DNA of 64,000 bases from Lysinibacillus sphaericus (GCF_006864135.1 NZ_SADV01000005.1:186001-250000); one strand, 5' to 3'. Shown: positions 1 through 9,081, counted from the stretch's first letter. Made by a program: numbers and translations. The notes: generated by a model from the sequence alone, not told the origin.

Positions 1-271
1 TTGCATCAGCAATTCCAGCACAATTCACTGTGACATTAATGGCCCCAAACCTTGCAACTGCTTGCTCAAGACCTGCTGCTACATCAGCTTCTTTTGTGAC
101 ATTTACACGTGCATATTGGACATTCTTCCCTAACTCCTCTACTAGTGCATGTCCTCGTTCGTCATTAAGATCAAAAATTACTGCTTTGCCACCCTCCGCA
201 ACAATTTTACGAACCGTCGCCTCTCCTAAACCAGATGCTCCCCCTGTTACAACTGCTATTACTTCATTCAT
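1..271 (-). CDS. Short-chain dehydrogenase/reductase, 3-hydroxyacyl-CoA dehydrogenase-like (partial)
   Basis: Only the first 90 residues are present; the gene runs off the left edge. The N-terminus has the Rossmann dinucleotide motif TGGASGLGEA at residues 9-18, then a strand ending in an acidic residue (VIFDLND) that usually selects NAD(H), and the NCAG motif of classical SDRs at the edge. The ATG at 271 follows an AAAAGGGG ribosome site. It lies 15 bp downstream of the thiolase stop, so the two are probably co-transcribed. Within the SDR family, the pairing with a thiolase suggests oxidation of 3-hydroxyacyl-CoA. A FabG-type reductase cannot be excluded because the catalytic Ser-Tyr-Lys part is missing. 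Confidence 0.8.
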   Translation of the reverse strand, partial: MNEVIAVVTGGASGLGEATVRKIVAEGGKAVIFDLNDERGHALVEELGKNVQYARVNVTKEADVAAGLEQAVARFGAINVTVNCAGIADA

Positions 272-286
272 CAAACACAACCCCTT

Positions 287-1435
287 TTACATTTTTTCAA
301 TAATAGTGGCATTCGCCATTCCCATACCTTCACAAATTGCTAGTAAGCCATAACGTAAATTTTCTCGTTCCATTCTGTATAGCATCGTTGTTAACAGTTT
401 TGTACCTGACGCTCCTAATGGATGCCCTAAGGCAATTGCTCCTCCATATGGATTTAATTTATTTGGATCTGCTCCAATTTCATGTAACCAAACAAGTGGT
501 ACTGGCGCAAAAGCCTCATTCACTTCATACGTATCAATTTCCTCTATCTTAAGACCTGAACGTTTTAGCGCTTGTCTAGTTGCTTCAATTGGACCAGTTA
601 GCATTAACGTCGGATCTGAGCCAACAACAACTCTTGAAACAATTTTAGCAAGCGGTTGGATGCCAAGCTCTTGTGCCTTTTCTAAAGACATTATAACTAC
701 CGCTGAGGCACCATCACTCATTTGACTAGCATTACCGGCTGTAATCACGCCATCTTCCTGGAATACTGTTTTAAGACCATTCAATTTATCAACTGTCGTT
801 TCTGCCCGAGGACCCTCATCAACAGAAAACGTTGTAACTACGCCGTCTTCTTGCGTAACTTGGACAGGCAATATTTCCTTTTTAAAATGGCCCGCCTCAA
901 TTGCAGCTAATGCTCGTCTATGACTATTGTAAGCATAGTTATTTAGCTGTTCTTTTGATAAGTTCCATTTTTCCGCTATTTTCTCGGCTGATAACCCTTG
1001 ATGTATAATTGTGTAGTTGTCTTGTAATCGTTTACCTGTATGGGCACCCTTCATGTTAGAACCCATTGACACCCTCGTCATGCTTTCAACCCCACCAGCA
1101 ATAACAATGTCCATATCCCCTGCTAAAATAGCCTGTGCTGCAAAATGTACAGCCTGCTGACTTGAGCCACATTGACGATCGATTGTCACACCAGGGACAC
1201 TATCCGGAAAGCCTGCCATTAACAATGCAGTACGCGCTATATTTGCTCCCTGTTCAGCAGTTTGCGTTACACAGCCAAAGATTACATCTTCCACCTGATC
1301 CTTATTGATACCTGCTCGTTGCACTACTTCCTGCAGAACATCTGCAGCTAAGTCATCTGCTCGAACATCGCTTAATGCCCCTTTACTCCTGCCAACCGCT
1401 GTACGAACAGCTGATACAATCACAACTTCTCTCAT
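287..1435 (-). CDS. Thiolase (acetyl-CoA C-acyltransferase)
   Basis: Full-length thiolase of 382 residues. The nucleophilic cysteine lies in DRQCGSSQ (Cys89), followed by NEAFA, the histidine motif GHPLGASG and a second cysteine in CEGMGMA (about residue 368). These are the three catalytic blocks of the family. Such enzymes cleave 3-ketoacyl-CoA or condense two acyl-CoAs in the cytosol. The partner SDR 15 bp downstream fits a beta-oxidation-type pair, so a degradative role is inferred. Substrate chain length cannot be read from the sequence. The ATG follows an AAGGGG ribosome site. The family is certain; biosynthetic versus degradative use is not. Confidence 0.92.
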   Translation of the reverse strand: MREVVIVSAVRTAVGRSKGALSDVRADDLAADVLQEVVQRAGINKDQVEDVIFGCVTQTAEQGANIARTALLMAGFPDSVPGVTIDRQCGSSQQAVHFAAQAILAGDMDIVIAGGVESMTRVSMGSNMKGAHTGKRLQDNYTIIHQGLSAEKIAEKWNLSKEQLNNYAYNSHRRALAAIEAGHFKKEILPVQVTQEDGVVTTFSVDEGPRAETTVDKLNGLKTVFQEDGVITAGNASQMSDGASAVVIMSLEKAQELGIQPLAKIVSRVVVGSDPTLMLTGPIEATRQALKRSGLKIEEIDTYEVNEAFAPVPLVWLHEIGADPNKLNPYGGAIALGHPLGASGTKLLTTMLYRMERENLRYGLLAICEGMGMANATIIEKM

Positions 1436-1525
1436 AAAAAAATCCCCTTTGTACTGTCATCTCTCATTTCCTATCATCCAATGTATTTAGATGTTATGAA
1501 ATATATTCTTGATTATTAAGTTAAT

Positions 1526-1867
1526 CAATTATGCCGAGGCATAATTGTAGCTGACGCTTTGCTTTCGCTACAGCAAACATTTACCGCTGTCGTGCAGATA
1601 AACAATGCGTCCGGAATCGGCTTTGTGCTTTGGCCTGCAGATGTTTTTTGTACAAAAGCGCAGTGCTAACGTAGCGGCAGCAACATATGTTTTTTGTGCG
1701 AAAGCGTAGCGACAGCAGCATAAGAGCCTACACGATGTCGGTCATTTTGGAAATGCCACAGGACGTGGCGTTTTTACCGATGCAGGTCAGTTAGCCGTTA
1801 TCGCATGAATGCGATGATTTTAGGCTAACAGATCTTTATTTCTCCTTTCCGATTCCAAGACATCTGC
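1526..1867. repeat. Composite intergenic repeat, family B (long copy)
   Basis: This element fills most of the 655-bp gap between the thiolase and ndk. It begins with a perfect 10-bp palindrome, CAATTATGCC, two bases, GGCATAATTG (1526-1547). It then has CGTCCGGAATCGGCTTTGTG near 1608 and ends with TTTCCGATTCC followed by GACATCTGC near 1860. Those blocks also flank the short copy at 10297. Its interior holds two versions of an unrelated cassette, with TGTGCGAAAGCGTAGCGACA at 1695-1714 and a more diverged version near 1649-1680. The cassette is also present in family A elements. I see no credible coding capacity. Confidence 0.7.
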
Positions 1868-2043
1868 ATTAATTATCAGAATATTTTATCTTTTATTTTA
1901 CATGACTAAGAAGTATTTAACAATTCTATATATGTATCTATGAATTTATGAATCTAGAAAATTATATCCACTGTTTTATTTTTAATTCATGGATTCTATC
2001 TGTTACTTTAATGAAACTAACCGGCACGCCTTTTAGAACAAAA

Positions 2044-2079
2044 AAAAAGCAATCTCAAATGAAATTGAGATTGCTTTTT
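2044..2079 (-). terminator. Rho-independent terminator of the ndk operon
   Basis: A perfect 15-bp stem (AAAAAGCAATCTCAA and its complement) with a six-base loop lies 12 bp past the ndk stop and ends in a T run. The stem is A/T-flanked on both sides, so it could also act on plus-strand transcripts. Confidence 0.9.
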
Positions 2080-2090
2080 AAGTTTGCGAA

Positions 2091-2507
2091 TTAAACTAAA
2101 TCTTCACCGAAGAATAAAGCGATTTCACGCTCAGCAGAAGCAAGTGAATCAGAACCGTGGATGATGTTGTGAGAAACAGTTGTTGCATAGTCACCACGGA
2201 TTGTACCTGGGTTAGATTCTTCAGGTTTAGTTGCTCCCATCATTGTACGAGCAAGCTTAATTACGTTTTCGCCTTCCCATACCATAGCGAATACAGGACC
2301 AGAAGTGATGAAATCAACTAATTCACCAAAGAATGGACGCTCTGCATGCTCTGCATAGTGCTTTTCTGCTAATTCTGTAGGAATTACCATTAATTTAGCA
2401 CCTTTCAATACAAAACCGCGACGTTCAAAACGATCTACGATGTCTCCTACTACTTGACGTTCTACGCCATCAGGCTTAACCATTAAAAAAGTTTTTTCGA
2501 TTGCCAT
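2091..2507 (-). CDS. ndk: Nucleoside diphosphate kinase
   Basis: A 138-residue protein of the usual bacterial length. It transfers the gamma-phosphate from ATP to nucleoside diphosphates through a phosphohistidine, here His117 in NIIHGSDS. The N-terminal [10 protein letters not shown] block is the family signature. The ATG follows AAGGAG. It is the last gene of the hepS-menG-hepT-ndk cluster, as in B. subtilis, and a strong terminator follows. In B. subtilis, cheR and aromatic-biosynthesis genes come next; here a repeat element and acyl-CoA genes occupy that place. Confidence 0.98.
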   Translation of the reverse strand: MAIEKTFLMVKPDGVERQVVGDIVDRFERRGFVLKGAKLMVIPTELAEKHYAEHAERPFFGELVDFITSGPVFAMVWEGENVIKLARTMMGATKPEESNPGTIRGDYATTVSHNIIHGSDSLASAEREIALFFGEDLV

Positions 2508-2594
2508 TGTTTAAAACACTCCTTAAATTCGTATAACAGGTTTTACACCTACCGATAAATATTAACAAAAAATGAGCCTTTGTACAACAAAAAG

Positions 2595-3569
2595 CTAGAA
2601 TTTACGCTTACCCATAAATAACGCGACATCACGTAGTTTTTTCTTGACGGGATGTTTTGGTAATGCATCTATTTCTTGTAATGCCTTTTTCAAATATTTA
2701 TCACTCATTTTATTAGCTTGCTCAATCGCGTCGGATTTACGCACATACTGCAGCATATTTTGACGTTCTACCTCCGTCAATGTGCCTGCAAATACTTTTG
2801 CCAAATAAGGTTGCATTACAGGATCATCTTTTAACATTAGAATCGGTAATGTAATATTACCTTGCAGTAAATCACTACCTGCTGGCTTTCCTAATTCTTT
2901 ATCTGTTGCCATAATATCTAAAACATCATCGATAATTTGGAAGCTCATGCCCACAAAATAGCCAAATCGTTTCAAATGTCTTACCGTTTTAGGATCGACA
3001 CCTGCTGCCACTGCACCAAGTTCGCAACTAGAAGAAATCAATAATGCCGTTTTTCGTTTGATTCGTCTAAAATAATCCTTTAAGCCTTGATCTAATCTAA
3101 ATTTATCTTCGATTTGAATGACTTCACCGTTACAAATTTCAACCATTGTACGCGCTAAAATTTGATGAACTAATGGGTCTTCAAGCTTTGTAATATATTC
3201 AAGTGCACGCGCAAAAATAAAATCGCCCGTGTACATTGCAACTCTATTATTCCATTGTGATTTGACCGTCGGGCGTCCTCTTCGCATATTGGAATCATCA
3301 ATTACATCATCATGCACAAGTGATGCCATATGAATAAGCTCTACTGGTACGGCTACATCCTTCATCTTTTCGATATCATATACGCCAAATTTCGCGCCAA
3401 GCAACACAAAAATTGGTCGTATCCGTTTGCCACCAGCTTGCAATAAATGGAGAGAAGCATCATTGATCAAACCTGAAGAAGAGTTCACTGCTTTTTCTAA
3501 TTCTTGTTCAATGATATCGATATCTGATTTCAAATCGGAATAGAGTAGTTTTAACTTCATCTTTTCCAC
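2595..3569 (-). CDS. hepT: Heptaprenyl diphosphate synthase, catalytic component II
   Basis: A 324-residue trans-prenyltransferase that elongates farnesyl diphosphate with isopentenyl diphosphate to the C35 menaquinone side chain. Both aspartate-rich magnesium motifs are visible: DDVIDD at residues 87-92 and DDVLD at about 219-223. GGKRIRP lies at 47-53 and the C-terminus is GKRKF. The GTG start has a GGGGGAAGG ribosome site about 9 bp upstream. The gene lies 19 bp after menG and is separated from component I by menG, the usual Bacillus arrangement. It is expected to work as a heterodimer with HepS. Confidence 0.96.
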   Translation of the reverse strand: MEKMKLKLLYSDLKSDIDIIEQELEKAVNSSSGLINDASLHLLQAGGKRIRPIFVLLGAKFGVYDIEKMKDVAVPVELIHMASLVHDDVIDDSNMRRGRPTVKSQWNNRVAMYTGDFIFARALEYITKLEDPLVHQILARTMVEICNGEVIQIEDKFRLDQGLKDYFRRIKRKTALLISSSCELGAVAAGVDPKTVRHLKRFGYFVGMSFQIIDDVLDIMATDKELGKPAGSDLLQGNITLPILMLKDDPVMQPYLAKVFAGTLTEVERQNMLQYVRKSDAIEQANKMSDKYLKKALQEIDALPKHPVKKKLRDVALFMGKRKF

Positions 3570-3588
3570 GTGTGAAAACCTTCCCCCA

Positions 3589-4293
3589 TTAACGTACTTT
3601 TTTTAAGCCCATATGCATTGCCGCAGCACCGCCACTGTATGCTTTGTACGTTACTTTTTCTAAACCTGCCTGCTCAAACAATGCCGCTAACTTCTTCATA
3701 CCTGGGAAATCATTTGCTGATTCCTGTAGCCAAGAATATTCTTTATAGCTTTTCGCAAATATTTTACCAAATATCGGCATTATATATTTAAAATAAAAAC
3801 GGAATAGTTGTCGATAGCCTGGAATTTCAGATTGAGATGTTTCTAAACAAACAACCATTCCCCCTGGTTTTACAACACGATTCATTTCCTTTAAAACTTG
3901 TAAATAATCTGGTACATTGCGAAGCCCAAAACCAATTGTTACATAATCAAAAGTATTGTCTGGGAAAGGTAACTCCATAGCATTTCCATGTATTAGTTCA
4001 ATTTGTGGGTATGGCTTTACCTTGTCTTCACCAACCTTCAGCATGTTTTTACTGAAGTCTACCCCTTTTACTTCTCCGCCTTCACCAACTGCCTCGGCTA
4101 ATGCAATTGTCCAATCTGCTGTACCACAGCAAACATCTAGAGCCTTCGCTCCAGGTTTTACTGCCATGTGCTTCATCGTATCATTGCGCCAGCCAACATG
4201 CATTTGGAAACTAATAACGCCATTCATTTTGTCATAGTTTTCCGAAATACTTTCAAATACTTCGTGCACGTGCTCTTCTTTCGTTTTAGCCAT
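3589..4293 (-). CDS. menG: Demethylmenaquinone methyltransferase
   Basis: A class I SAM-dependent methyltransferase of 234 residues (UbiE/MenG family) that performs the last step of menaquinone synthesis. The SAM-binding glycine motif [12 protein letters not shown] lies at about residues 50-61. Later family blocks are [20 protein letters not shown] and NRVVKPGG. The ATG follows AGAGGT, and the gene is 15 bp from hepS. Its place between the two prenyl synthase subunits supports the menaquinone rather than ubiquinone assignment. Confidence 0.96.
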   Translation of the reverse strand: MAKTKEEHVHEVFESISENYDKMNGVISFQMHVGWRNDTMKHMAVKPGAKALDVCCGTADWTIALAEAVGEGGEVKGVDFSKNMLKVGEDKVKPYPQIELIHGNAMELPFPDNTFDYVTIGFGLRNVPDYLQVLKEMNRVVKPGGMVVCLETSQSEIPGYRQLFRFYFKYIMPIFGKIFAKSYKEYSWLQESANDFPGMKKLAALFEQAGLEKVTYKAYSGGAAAMHMGLKKVR

Positions 4294-4308
4294 TTTGAAA
4301 AACCTCTC

Positions 4309-5076
4309 TTATCCATTAGTAGAAGCAATGGATGCCTCTACACGTGCTTGTAGAGCTTGTTTCACATCACCTTGTAAAAACGATGCATCTTCTATCTCCT
4401 GTAACAGCTCTGTTTTTAATTGCATAATTTTGTCCTTTATGACGTTGCCATAGGTCGCTCCAGCATATCTCGCGCTTTCTTCAAGAACTTTACTCATTAA
4501 AGATACTTGCCCACGTTGATATGTCGCCAATTCTCTTTCTAAACGCAAGATTAATAAGCTCTTCTCCACAATTGGAATATAATCTCTAAATGAATAGAGC
4601 TCAAAAAATTTTGAGATTAATCCTGATTCAATGTTAGTGATTGAGGCAAACCATTGTTCAATTGATCGTTTTTCTGCCTCATATACTTTAATTTGGTGTT
4701 CACAACGTGCCACAATTCCTTGTGACAAATTTAAAATCATTGCGACATTTCCCGACATCGCTAAAATCTCATAATAACGGCCACTATAAAAGTCTCCAGC
4801 TAAAACGGTTAGCTGCTGTTCTTTTGATGTGGCATCTAGTTCTTTTATATGATCGTGCGCTGCTAAAGCTGCGTACACAATTCCAACAGTGATTGCAGCT
4901 TCTCGTTCATCTTGTTGCCACTCTTCCCCATTAAAAAAGGGCACTAACAAGTAAAATAATTGATTTTCATCGAGCACAGGCAATCCTGTGTATTTTTGCA
5001 AAGTTCTATGACGAACATCCATGAAAATCTCTGTTTTTAATTGTGCAATTGAATTTTGAATGTATGTTGCATTCAT
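4309..5076 (-). CDS. hepS: Heptaprenyl diphosphate synthase, regulatory component I
   Basis: A 255-residue helical protein lacking the DDxxD motifs. It is assigned as the non-catalytic subunit that sets chain length and activates HepT. The call rests on position (hepS-menG-hepT), size and family resemblance (fragments such as YYEILAMSGNVAMI and SRGYDLSQGIV-like helices in the middle). The ATG follows GGAG eight bases upstream. It starts the menaquinone side-chain operon; the 409-bp gap upstream carries a family B repeat and separates it from mtrB. Confidence 0.9.
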   Translation of the reverse strand: MNATYIQNSIAQLKTEIFMDVRHRTLQKYTGLPVLDENQLFYLLVPFFNGEEWQQDEREAAITVGIVYAALAAHDHIKELDATSKEQQLTVLAGDFYSGRYYEILAMSGNVAMILNLSQGIVARCEHQIKVYEAEKRSIEQWFASITNIESGLISKFFELYSFRDYIPIVEKSLLILRLERELATYQRGQVSLMSKVLEESARYAGATYGNVIKDKIMQLKTELLQEIEDASFLQGDVKQALQARVEASIASTNG

Positions 5077-5248
5077 AGACCTTACTCCATTTCACTTTCA
5101 AAAATACGTTAGTCCTTTCATGACCTAACGGTTGCTTACTGAGTCATTATAGCATACGCGACGATTCGGAATAAAAAGTTTTTGCTTTATTCAACATGAT
5201 AGGCAGAAGAGCTTCCCCGTTAAAAACGGAAGAAATCCAACTGCCTAT

Positions 5249-5387
5249 CAATTATGCCTCGGCATAATCGCGTCCGGAATCGGCTTTGTATTTGCACAAA
5301 GCGCTTTCGCACAGATAAATTGCCACAGAACGTGGCATTCTTAGTCTATTTCAGCGATCCTTTAACACCTGCTGAAAGAATTGAATC
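5249..5387. repeat. Intergenic repeat, family B
   Basis: The core is CAATTATGCC, TC, GGCATAATCG at 5249-5270, followed by CGTCCGGAATCGGCTTTGT. The right part, ending in TTTCAGCG...CGCTGAAA-like sequence at 5350-5387, corresponds to a decayed version of the terminal hairpin of the copy at 10297. The gap between mtrB and hepS (5077-5485) contains nothing else recognisable. Confidence 0.65.
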
Positions 5388-5485
5388 GAAAACTCCATTA
5401 CTAAGTTTTACACATCTAGTCGATTTATATGTGCCCTCACTAATTTACATAGACACGATGCATTTCTGAATGGTATTGCTCTCTA

Positions 5486-5704
5486 TTACTTTTTAGCTTC
5501 GCTATTTATAACACCGTGTGCTGTATGAATCTGTGCTTTCCCACGAATTTTCATGGCAGATGTATGTTCGGTAAATTGAGCAATCATAACTTCGCCTGCA
5601 TCTAGTTTTTCAGAATGATGGAACTTTGTATCTGTACCTCGTGTTAAACCGATTACATGTACGCCATCTTCCTCTGCTTGAATAACAATATAATCTTGTG
5701 CCAT
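5486..5704 (-). CDS. mtrB: Tryptophan RNA-binding attenuation protein TRAP
   Basis: A 72-residue TRAP subunit. Eleven copies form a ring that binds tryptophan and wraps GAG/UAG-rich leader RNA to terminate trp operon transcription. Conserved segments are [25 protein letters not shown] and KIRGKA, which contain the lysine, glutamate and arginine residues used for GAG recognition in the family. The start at 5704 is chosen over a longer frame because AAGGAGTG lies 12 bases upstream and the length matches the 75-residue B. subtilis protein. The gene follows folE by 63 bp, the classical mtrAB order. Its trp targets are not in this window. Confidence 0.96.
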   Translation of the reverse strand: MAQDYIVIQAEEDGVHVIGLTRGTDTKFHHSEKLDAGEVMIAQFTEHTSAMKIRGKAQIHTAHGVINSEAKK

Positions 5705-5767
5705 TGTCTGTACACTCCTTAAATCCGACAAATTCTTAGTCCATCATAACATAATTAGACACTCAAT

Positions 5768-6337
5768 TTAAGACATTTGAATAAATGATAAAACTTCTCT
5801 CCGTTTTACTTCATCTTCTTCGTAAATACCACGTGCAACCGATGTCACAGTTTTAGATCCTGGCTTCTTAAGTCCTCGCATAGTCATACACATATGCTCC
5901 GCCTCTATCACTACATAAACACCTTTCGGAGAGAGCATTTCCATAATTGTCTCTGCAACAGCGGAAGTAATTCGTTCCTGTAATTGCGGTCGACGAGCAA
6001 TAGTTTCTACAGCACGTCCTAATTTACTTAGTCCAGCAACAATGCCATCGTTTGGTATGTATGCAACATGAGCTTTTCCATAAAAAGGAACTAAATGATG
6101 CTCACACATTGAATAAAACGGAATGTCCTTTACAAGTACTAATTCCTCATGGTCTTCATGAAACACTGTTCTAAAATAATCTTTTGCATCTTCATGTAAG
6201 CCGCTAAACATTTCCGCATACATTTTTGCTACACGTTTCGGTGTATCGAGTAAACCTTCACGATTTACATCTTCTCCTACCGCCTCTAAAATCATTTTTA
6301 CTGCTTCTTCTATTTTCAATAAATCAACATTCGACAT
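5768..6337 (-). CDS. folE: GTP cyclohydrolase I
   Basis: A 189-residue enzyme converting GTP to 7,8-dihydroneopterin triphosphate, the first step of folate synthesis. Zinc ligands are Cys78 and His81 in [10 protein letters not shown], with a third cysteine in HMCMTMRG near residue 149. The ATG follows CAGGAGGG. It is first in a bicistron with mtrB (called mtrA in B. subtilis). This links folate and tryptophan control because TRAP also regulates folate/tryptophan shared genes in that species. Confidence 0.97.
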   Translation of the reverse strand: MSNVDLLKIEEAVKMILEAVGEDVNREGLLDTPKRVAKMYAEMFSGLHEDAKDYFRTVFHEDHEELVLVKDIPFYSMCEHHLVPFYGKAHVAYIPNDGIVAGLSKLGRAVETIARRPQLQERITSAVAETIMEMLSPKGVYVVIEAEHMCMTMRGLKKPGSKTVTSVARGIYEEDEVKRREVLSFIQMS

Positions 6338-6504
6338 CCGTAAAAACCCTCCTGCGTATCAGTACATTACACATTTCCTTATGCATCGTAGCATATCCAA
6401 AAGGTAAGCGCAAAACGACTTACTTGATTCAAAAGAAATTCAACGCTATATGAGCAAAATAGCCGCTTATTGCTTTCTAATTAGCAGTATGTTTTGTAAA
6501 TTTT

Positions 6505-6800
6505 GGCTCATCACCATAACGTCAGGTTGATTTCCGTTCCGGCTGGGCGCTTTGTTGCTGCCGCTACATTAGCACTACGCTTTCGCACAGAGCAAAGCTT
6601 CCTGGGGGCGTCCGATGAGCCGCTTCACTCGCAATGCTCGCTCCATGGTCTCGGGCCAACAGATGTTTTTTGCGCGAAAGCGAAGCGGCAGCAGCACCGA
6701 TGTTGGTCACGAAGGCGTTATCACAGGATGTGATGCTTTTAGCCTTCGTTCCTCTATCGCTGATCCCCAAGGAGTCGCCCAGCCTCCACTCCAATCAACT
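6505..6800. repeat. Composite intergenic repeat, family A (long copy)
   Basis: The left arm runs from GGCTCATCACCATAACG (6505) into GGTTGATTTCCGTTCC and CTGGGCG. The right arm is CGCCCAG (about 6776) to CCAATCAAC (6799), giving an imperfect terminal inverted repeat. Inside are GGGGGCGTCCGATGAGCC and the cassette TGCGCGAAAGCGAAGCGGCA at 6671-6690, also found in family B. The same structure appears inverted at 29373-29647. Several open frames cross it, but none has a ribosome site or a recognisable product. Confidence 0.75.
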
Positions 6801-6986
6801 AATATTCTGGTATTAGCAAAGATAGCTCTATTTTTAGTGATGGACCTAAATTGTGCAAATAATATCTCTAACGCTTACACTTTCGTTTATTGCATCTTTC
6901 TATGTACATTAACTTTTTTAGCTATCTTTCACATCTTTTCTTAGTGGAAAAACCATTATGTGGGTCATTCCGTTTCTATAGCTTCG

Positions 6987-7065
6987 CCTTCGCACAGTTA
7001 AATTGCCAAAGGTCGGGGTGTTCTTAGACTCTATTTAAGCGAATGTTTGGATACCCGTTGAAAAA
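6987..7065. repeat. Decayed half of a family B repeat
   Basis: The sequence resembles the right half of the copies at 5249 and 10297: AAATTGCCAAAGGTCGGGGTG, then GTTCTTAGACT and GCGAATGTTTGGATACCCGTTG. The final block matches the CAGCGGGTGT...ACACCCGCTG hairpin of 10297 with several changes. The left palindrome is missing. Confidence 0.45.
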
Positions 7066-7073
7066 AGTTAAAA

Positions 7074-7110
7074 AGAGCAGCCTCCATGTTATTTACATGA
7101 AGACTGCTCT
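7074..7110 (-). terminator. Terminator of hbs
   Basis: AGAGCAGCCTCCATGT pairs with ACATGAAGACTGCTCT (two G-U pairs) around a short loop. A T-rich run follows on the minus strand, 21 bp past the hbs stop. Confidence 0.88.
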
Positions 7111-7130
7111 ATGTAACTACTAGACGTGTA

Positions 7131-7403
7131 TTATTTTACAGCATCTTTAAGCGCTTTACCTGGTTTGAAAGCAGGTACCTTGCTAGCAGCGATTTCGATT
7201 TCTTTACCAGTTTGTGGGTTACGACCTTTACGAGCCGCACGTTCACGTACTTCAAAGTTACCAAAACCAATTAATTGTACTTTGTCACCCTTTGCAAGAG
7301 CATCTTGAATTGTATCAAATACAGCTTCAACTGCTTTAGAAGCGTCTTTTTTAGAAAGACCTGCAGCTTCAGCAACAGAGTTTACTAATTCTGTTTTATT
7401 CAC
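7131..7403 (-). CDS. hbs: HU-family nucleoid DNA-binding protein
   Basis: A 90-residue histone-like protein that bends and compacts DNA as a dimer. [20 protein letters not shown] and the beta-arm segment [15 protein letters not shown] are nearly identical to B. subtilis HBsu. The start is taken as the GTG at 7403 (protein beginning MNKTELV) because GAGGAGG stands eight bases before it. An in-frame GTG nine bases further upstream overlaps that ribosome site. The gene is monocistronic, with its own candidate promoter and terminator. Confidence 0.97.
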   Translation of the reverse strand: MNKTELVNSVAEAAGLSKKDASKAVEAVFDTIQDALAKGDKVQLIGFGNFEVRERAARKGRNPQTGKEIEIAASKVPAFKPGKALKDAVK

Positions 7404-7447
7404 ACCATTCACCTCCTCTCAAAGGGTCATGAACCAATTCTGTAAAA

Positions 7448-7476
7448 AGATTAACACATAGAAAACCGCTACGCAA
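7448..7476 (-). promoter_or_regulatory. Candidate sigma-A promoter of hbs
   Basis: On the minus strand TTGCGT, a 17-bp spacer and TAATCT lie about 45 bp upstream of the hbs start. The spacing is ideal; both hexamers are imperfect. Confidence 0.5.
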
Positions 7477-7534
7477 CTGTATTCATACATGATTATAACC
7501 AAAAAATGCGTTTTTCACCCAAAAAACAAAAATA

Positions 7535-7568
7535 ACAGGACTTTTCGTATAAAAACGAAGAGCCCTGT
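7535..7568 (-). terminator. Terminator of spoIVA
   Basis: ACAGGACTTTTCGT pairs with ACGAAGAGCCCTGT around a loop of six bases, with a G-U pair. A T-rich tract follows on the minus strand. It begins 34 bp after the spoIVA stop. Confidence 0.85.
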
Positions 7569-7602
7569 GATAATTTTTTGCGCTTTATTTTTCATTTTTT
7601 CA

Positions 7603-9081
7603 CTACAAAATAAATGTAACTAATCCTCTATCACCTTCATTCACCATACGTTCAATTGTTTGGCGCATCCGTTTTTTGGCTGTTGATGGAACGGCATCCA
7701 TTTTATAGCGTATTCCTTCTTTTAACACTTCATGTAGCGGAGTTCCAAAAAGTTGTGTGTTCCATAAAGCATCACGATCATGTAAATAAGCATGATTTAA
7801 ATCCTTAAGTAATTGTTGGCTATGGAATTCTGAGCCAATTAGTGGCGCGAATTCTGATTCCATATCTACACGAATGATATGGTATGATGGTGCTTTTGCC
7901 TTCATACGAACACCATAAAAATTATTTTGTTTAATGAGCTCTGGTGCTGTTGGCTCAAACTCCTGCATCATCGGCAATGTTACGCCATAACCTTTCGAAT
8001 CTGCTTCACTAATAGCAGTTTTAAAGCGTTTTTGCGCCTCTTTTGCTTCTGCTGACTCTTTAATAAATAGTAGCCAATCTCGCTTCGTCTCAATCGGCTC
8101 ATCTAGCCATTCATTGCAAACCGACTTATATAGCTCACCTTGTAATGACACTCGAATGACTGCGGTCCCAACACCAGCATCCACATGCACCACTTCACTC
8201 TGGTCAATAAAATCAATGGCTTTAAAGGCATCTGACGCCTGCTGTACATCTCTTATTTTCATAATAGATGACAACACTTCTTCCATCGAATCAATTAACG
8301 CAACATTCAGCGGGTGTGTAGCATCTAAAACATCTAACCAATCTGGTTTTTCCACCTCAATTGTTCGAATTGGAAATTCAAATAATGCTTCTTGCAAAAT
8401 AAACTGAATATCAGATGCACGCATTTGATCAATTGAAGTAGCAATTACTGGAACATTATAGCGCTCAAATAACTCATTTCGAAGCTGTACCGTTTCCTCT
8501 CGCGCTGGCATTTGGCAATTTAATACAATAACAAAAGGTTTTCCAATGTCCATTAATTGCTCTACAATTTCCTCTTCAGCCTTCTCTGCCGCACGACGAC
8601 TTATTCCATTTACCGTACCATCTGTTGTTACAACTATTCCAATATTGGCATGGTCACGAATAACTTTATCTGTGCCTATTTTCGCCGCTTCTTGGAAAGG
8701 GATAGGCTCTGTATGCCAAGGTGTATGCACATATTTCGGCCCATTTTCATCTTCATAGCCCTTTGTACCTTCAATGACATAACCAACGCAATCTGCTAAA
8801 CGAATTTGGAACGTCATTTCATCATCACCGACCGCAATACGTGTTGCTTGGGCAGGCACAAACTTCGGCTCAGCAGTCATAATGACTGGCCCCGGCGAGC
8901 TTTGTGGCAACTCGTCTTGTGCACGCATTCTTTCTGTATCATCCACAATATTTGGTAACACGACTGCTTCCATAACCTTTTTTACAAATGTTGATTTACC
9001 TACACGTACTGGACCGACAACACCAATATAAACATCGCCATTTGTGCGCTCTGCAATTTCTCTAAATACTGCTTCACTCAA
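7603..9081 (-). CDS. spoIVA: Stage IV sporulation protein A, spore coat morphogenetic ATPase
   Basis: A 492-residue SpoIVA, the usual length. It polymerises on the outer forespore membrane with ATP hydrolysis and forms the basement layer of the coat. The Walker A motif GPVRVGKST is at residues 23-31, in a GTPase-like fold with TADG-like TTDGTVNGISR further on. The C-terminal end RGLVTFIL matches the family. The TTG start has AAAGGAGG eight bases upstream. A sigma-E-type promoter lies directly upstream, fitting mother-cell expression. Confidence 0.97.
   Translation of the reverse strand: MSEAVFREIAERTNGDVYIGVVGPVRVGKSTFVKKVMEAVVLPNIVDDTERMRAQDELPQSSPGPVIMTAEPKFVPAQATRIAVGDDEMTFQIRLADCVGYVIEGTKGYEDENGPKYVHTPWHTEPIPFQEAAKIGTDKVIRDHANIGIVVTTDGTVNGISRRAAEKAEEEIVEQLMDIGKPFVIVLNCQMPAREETVQLRNELFERYNVPVIATSIDQMRASDIQFILQEALFEFPIRTIEVEKPDWLDVLDATHPLNVALIDSMEEVLSSIMKIRDVQQASDAFKAIDFIDQSEVVHVDAGVGTAVIRVSLQGELYKSVCNEWLDEPIETKRDWLLFIKESAEAKEAQKRFKTAISEADSKGYGVTLPMMQEFEPTAPELIKQNNFYGVRMKAKAPSYHIIRVDMESEFAPLIGSEFHSQQLLKDLNHAYLHDRDALWNTQLFGTPLHEVLKEGIRYKMDAVPSTAKKRMRQTIERMVNEGDRGLVTFIL

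Noticed and set aside
5254..5469. 71-codon plus-strand ORF between hepS and mtrB
   Set aside because: It runs through a family B repeat with no ribosome site.
6503..6944. Several 60-109-codon open frames on both strands
   Set aside because: They lie inside a long family A repeat, overlap each other, lack ribosome sites and have no recognisable product.
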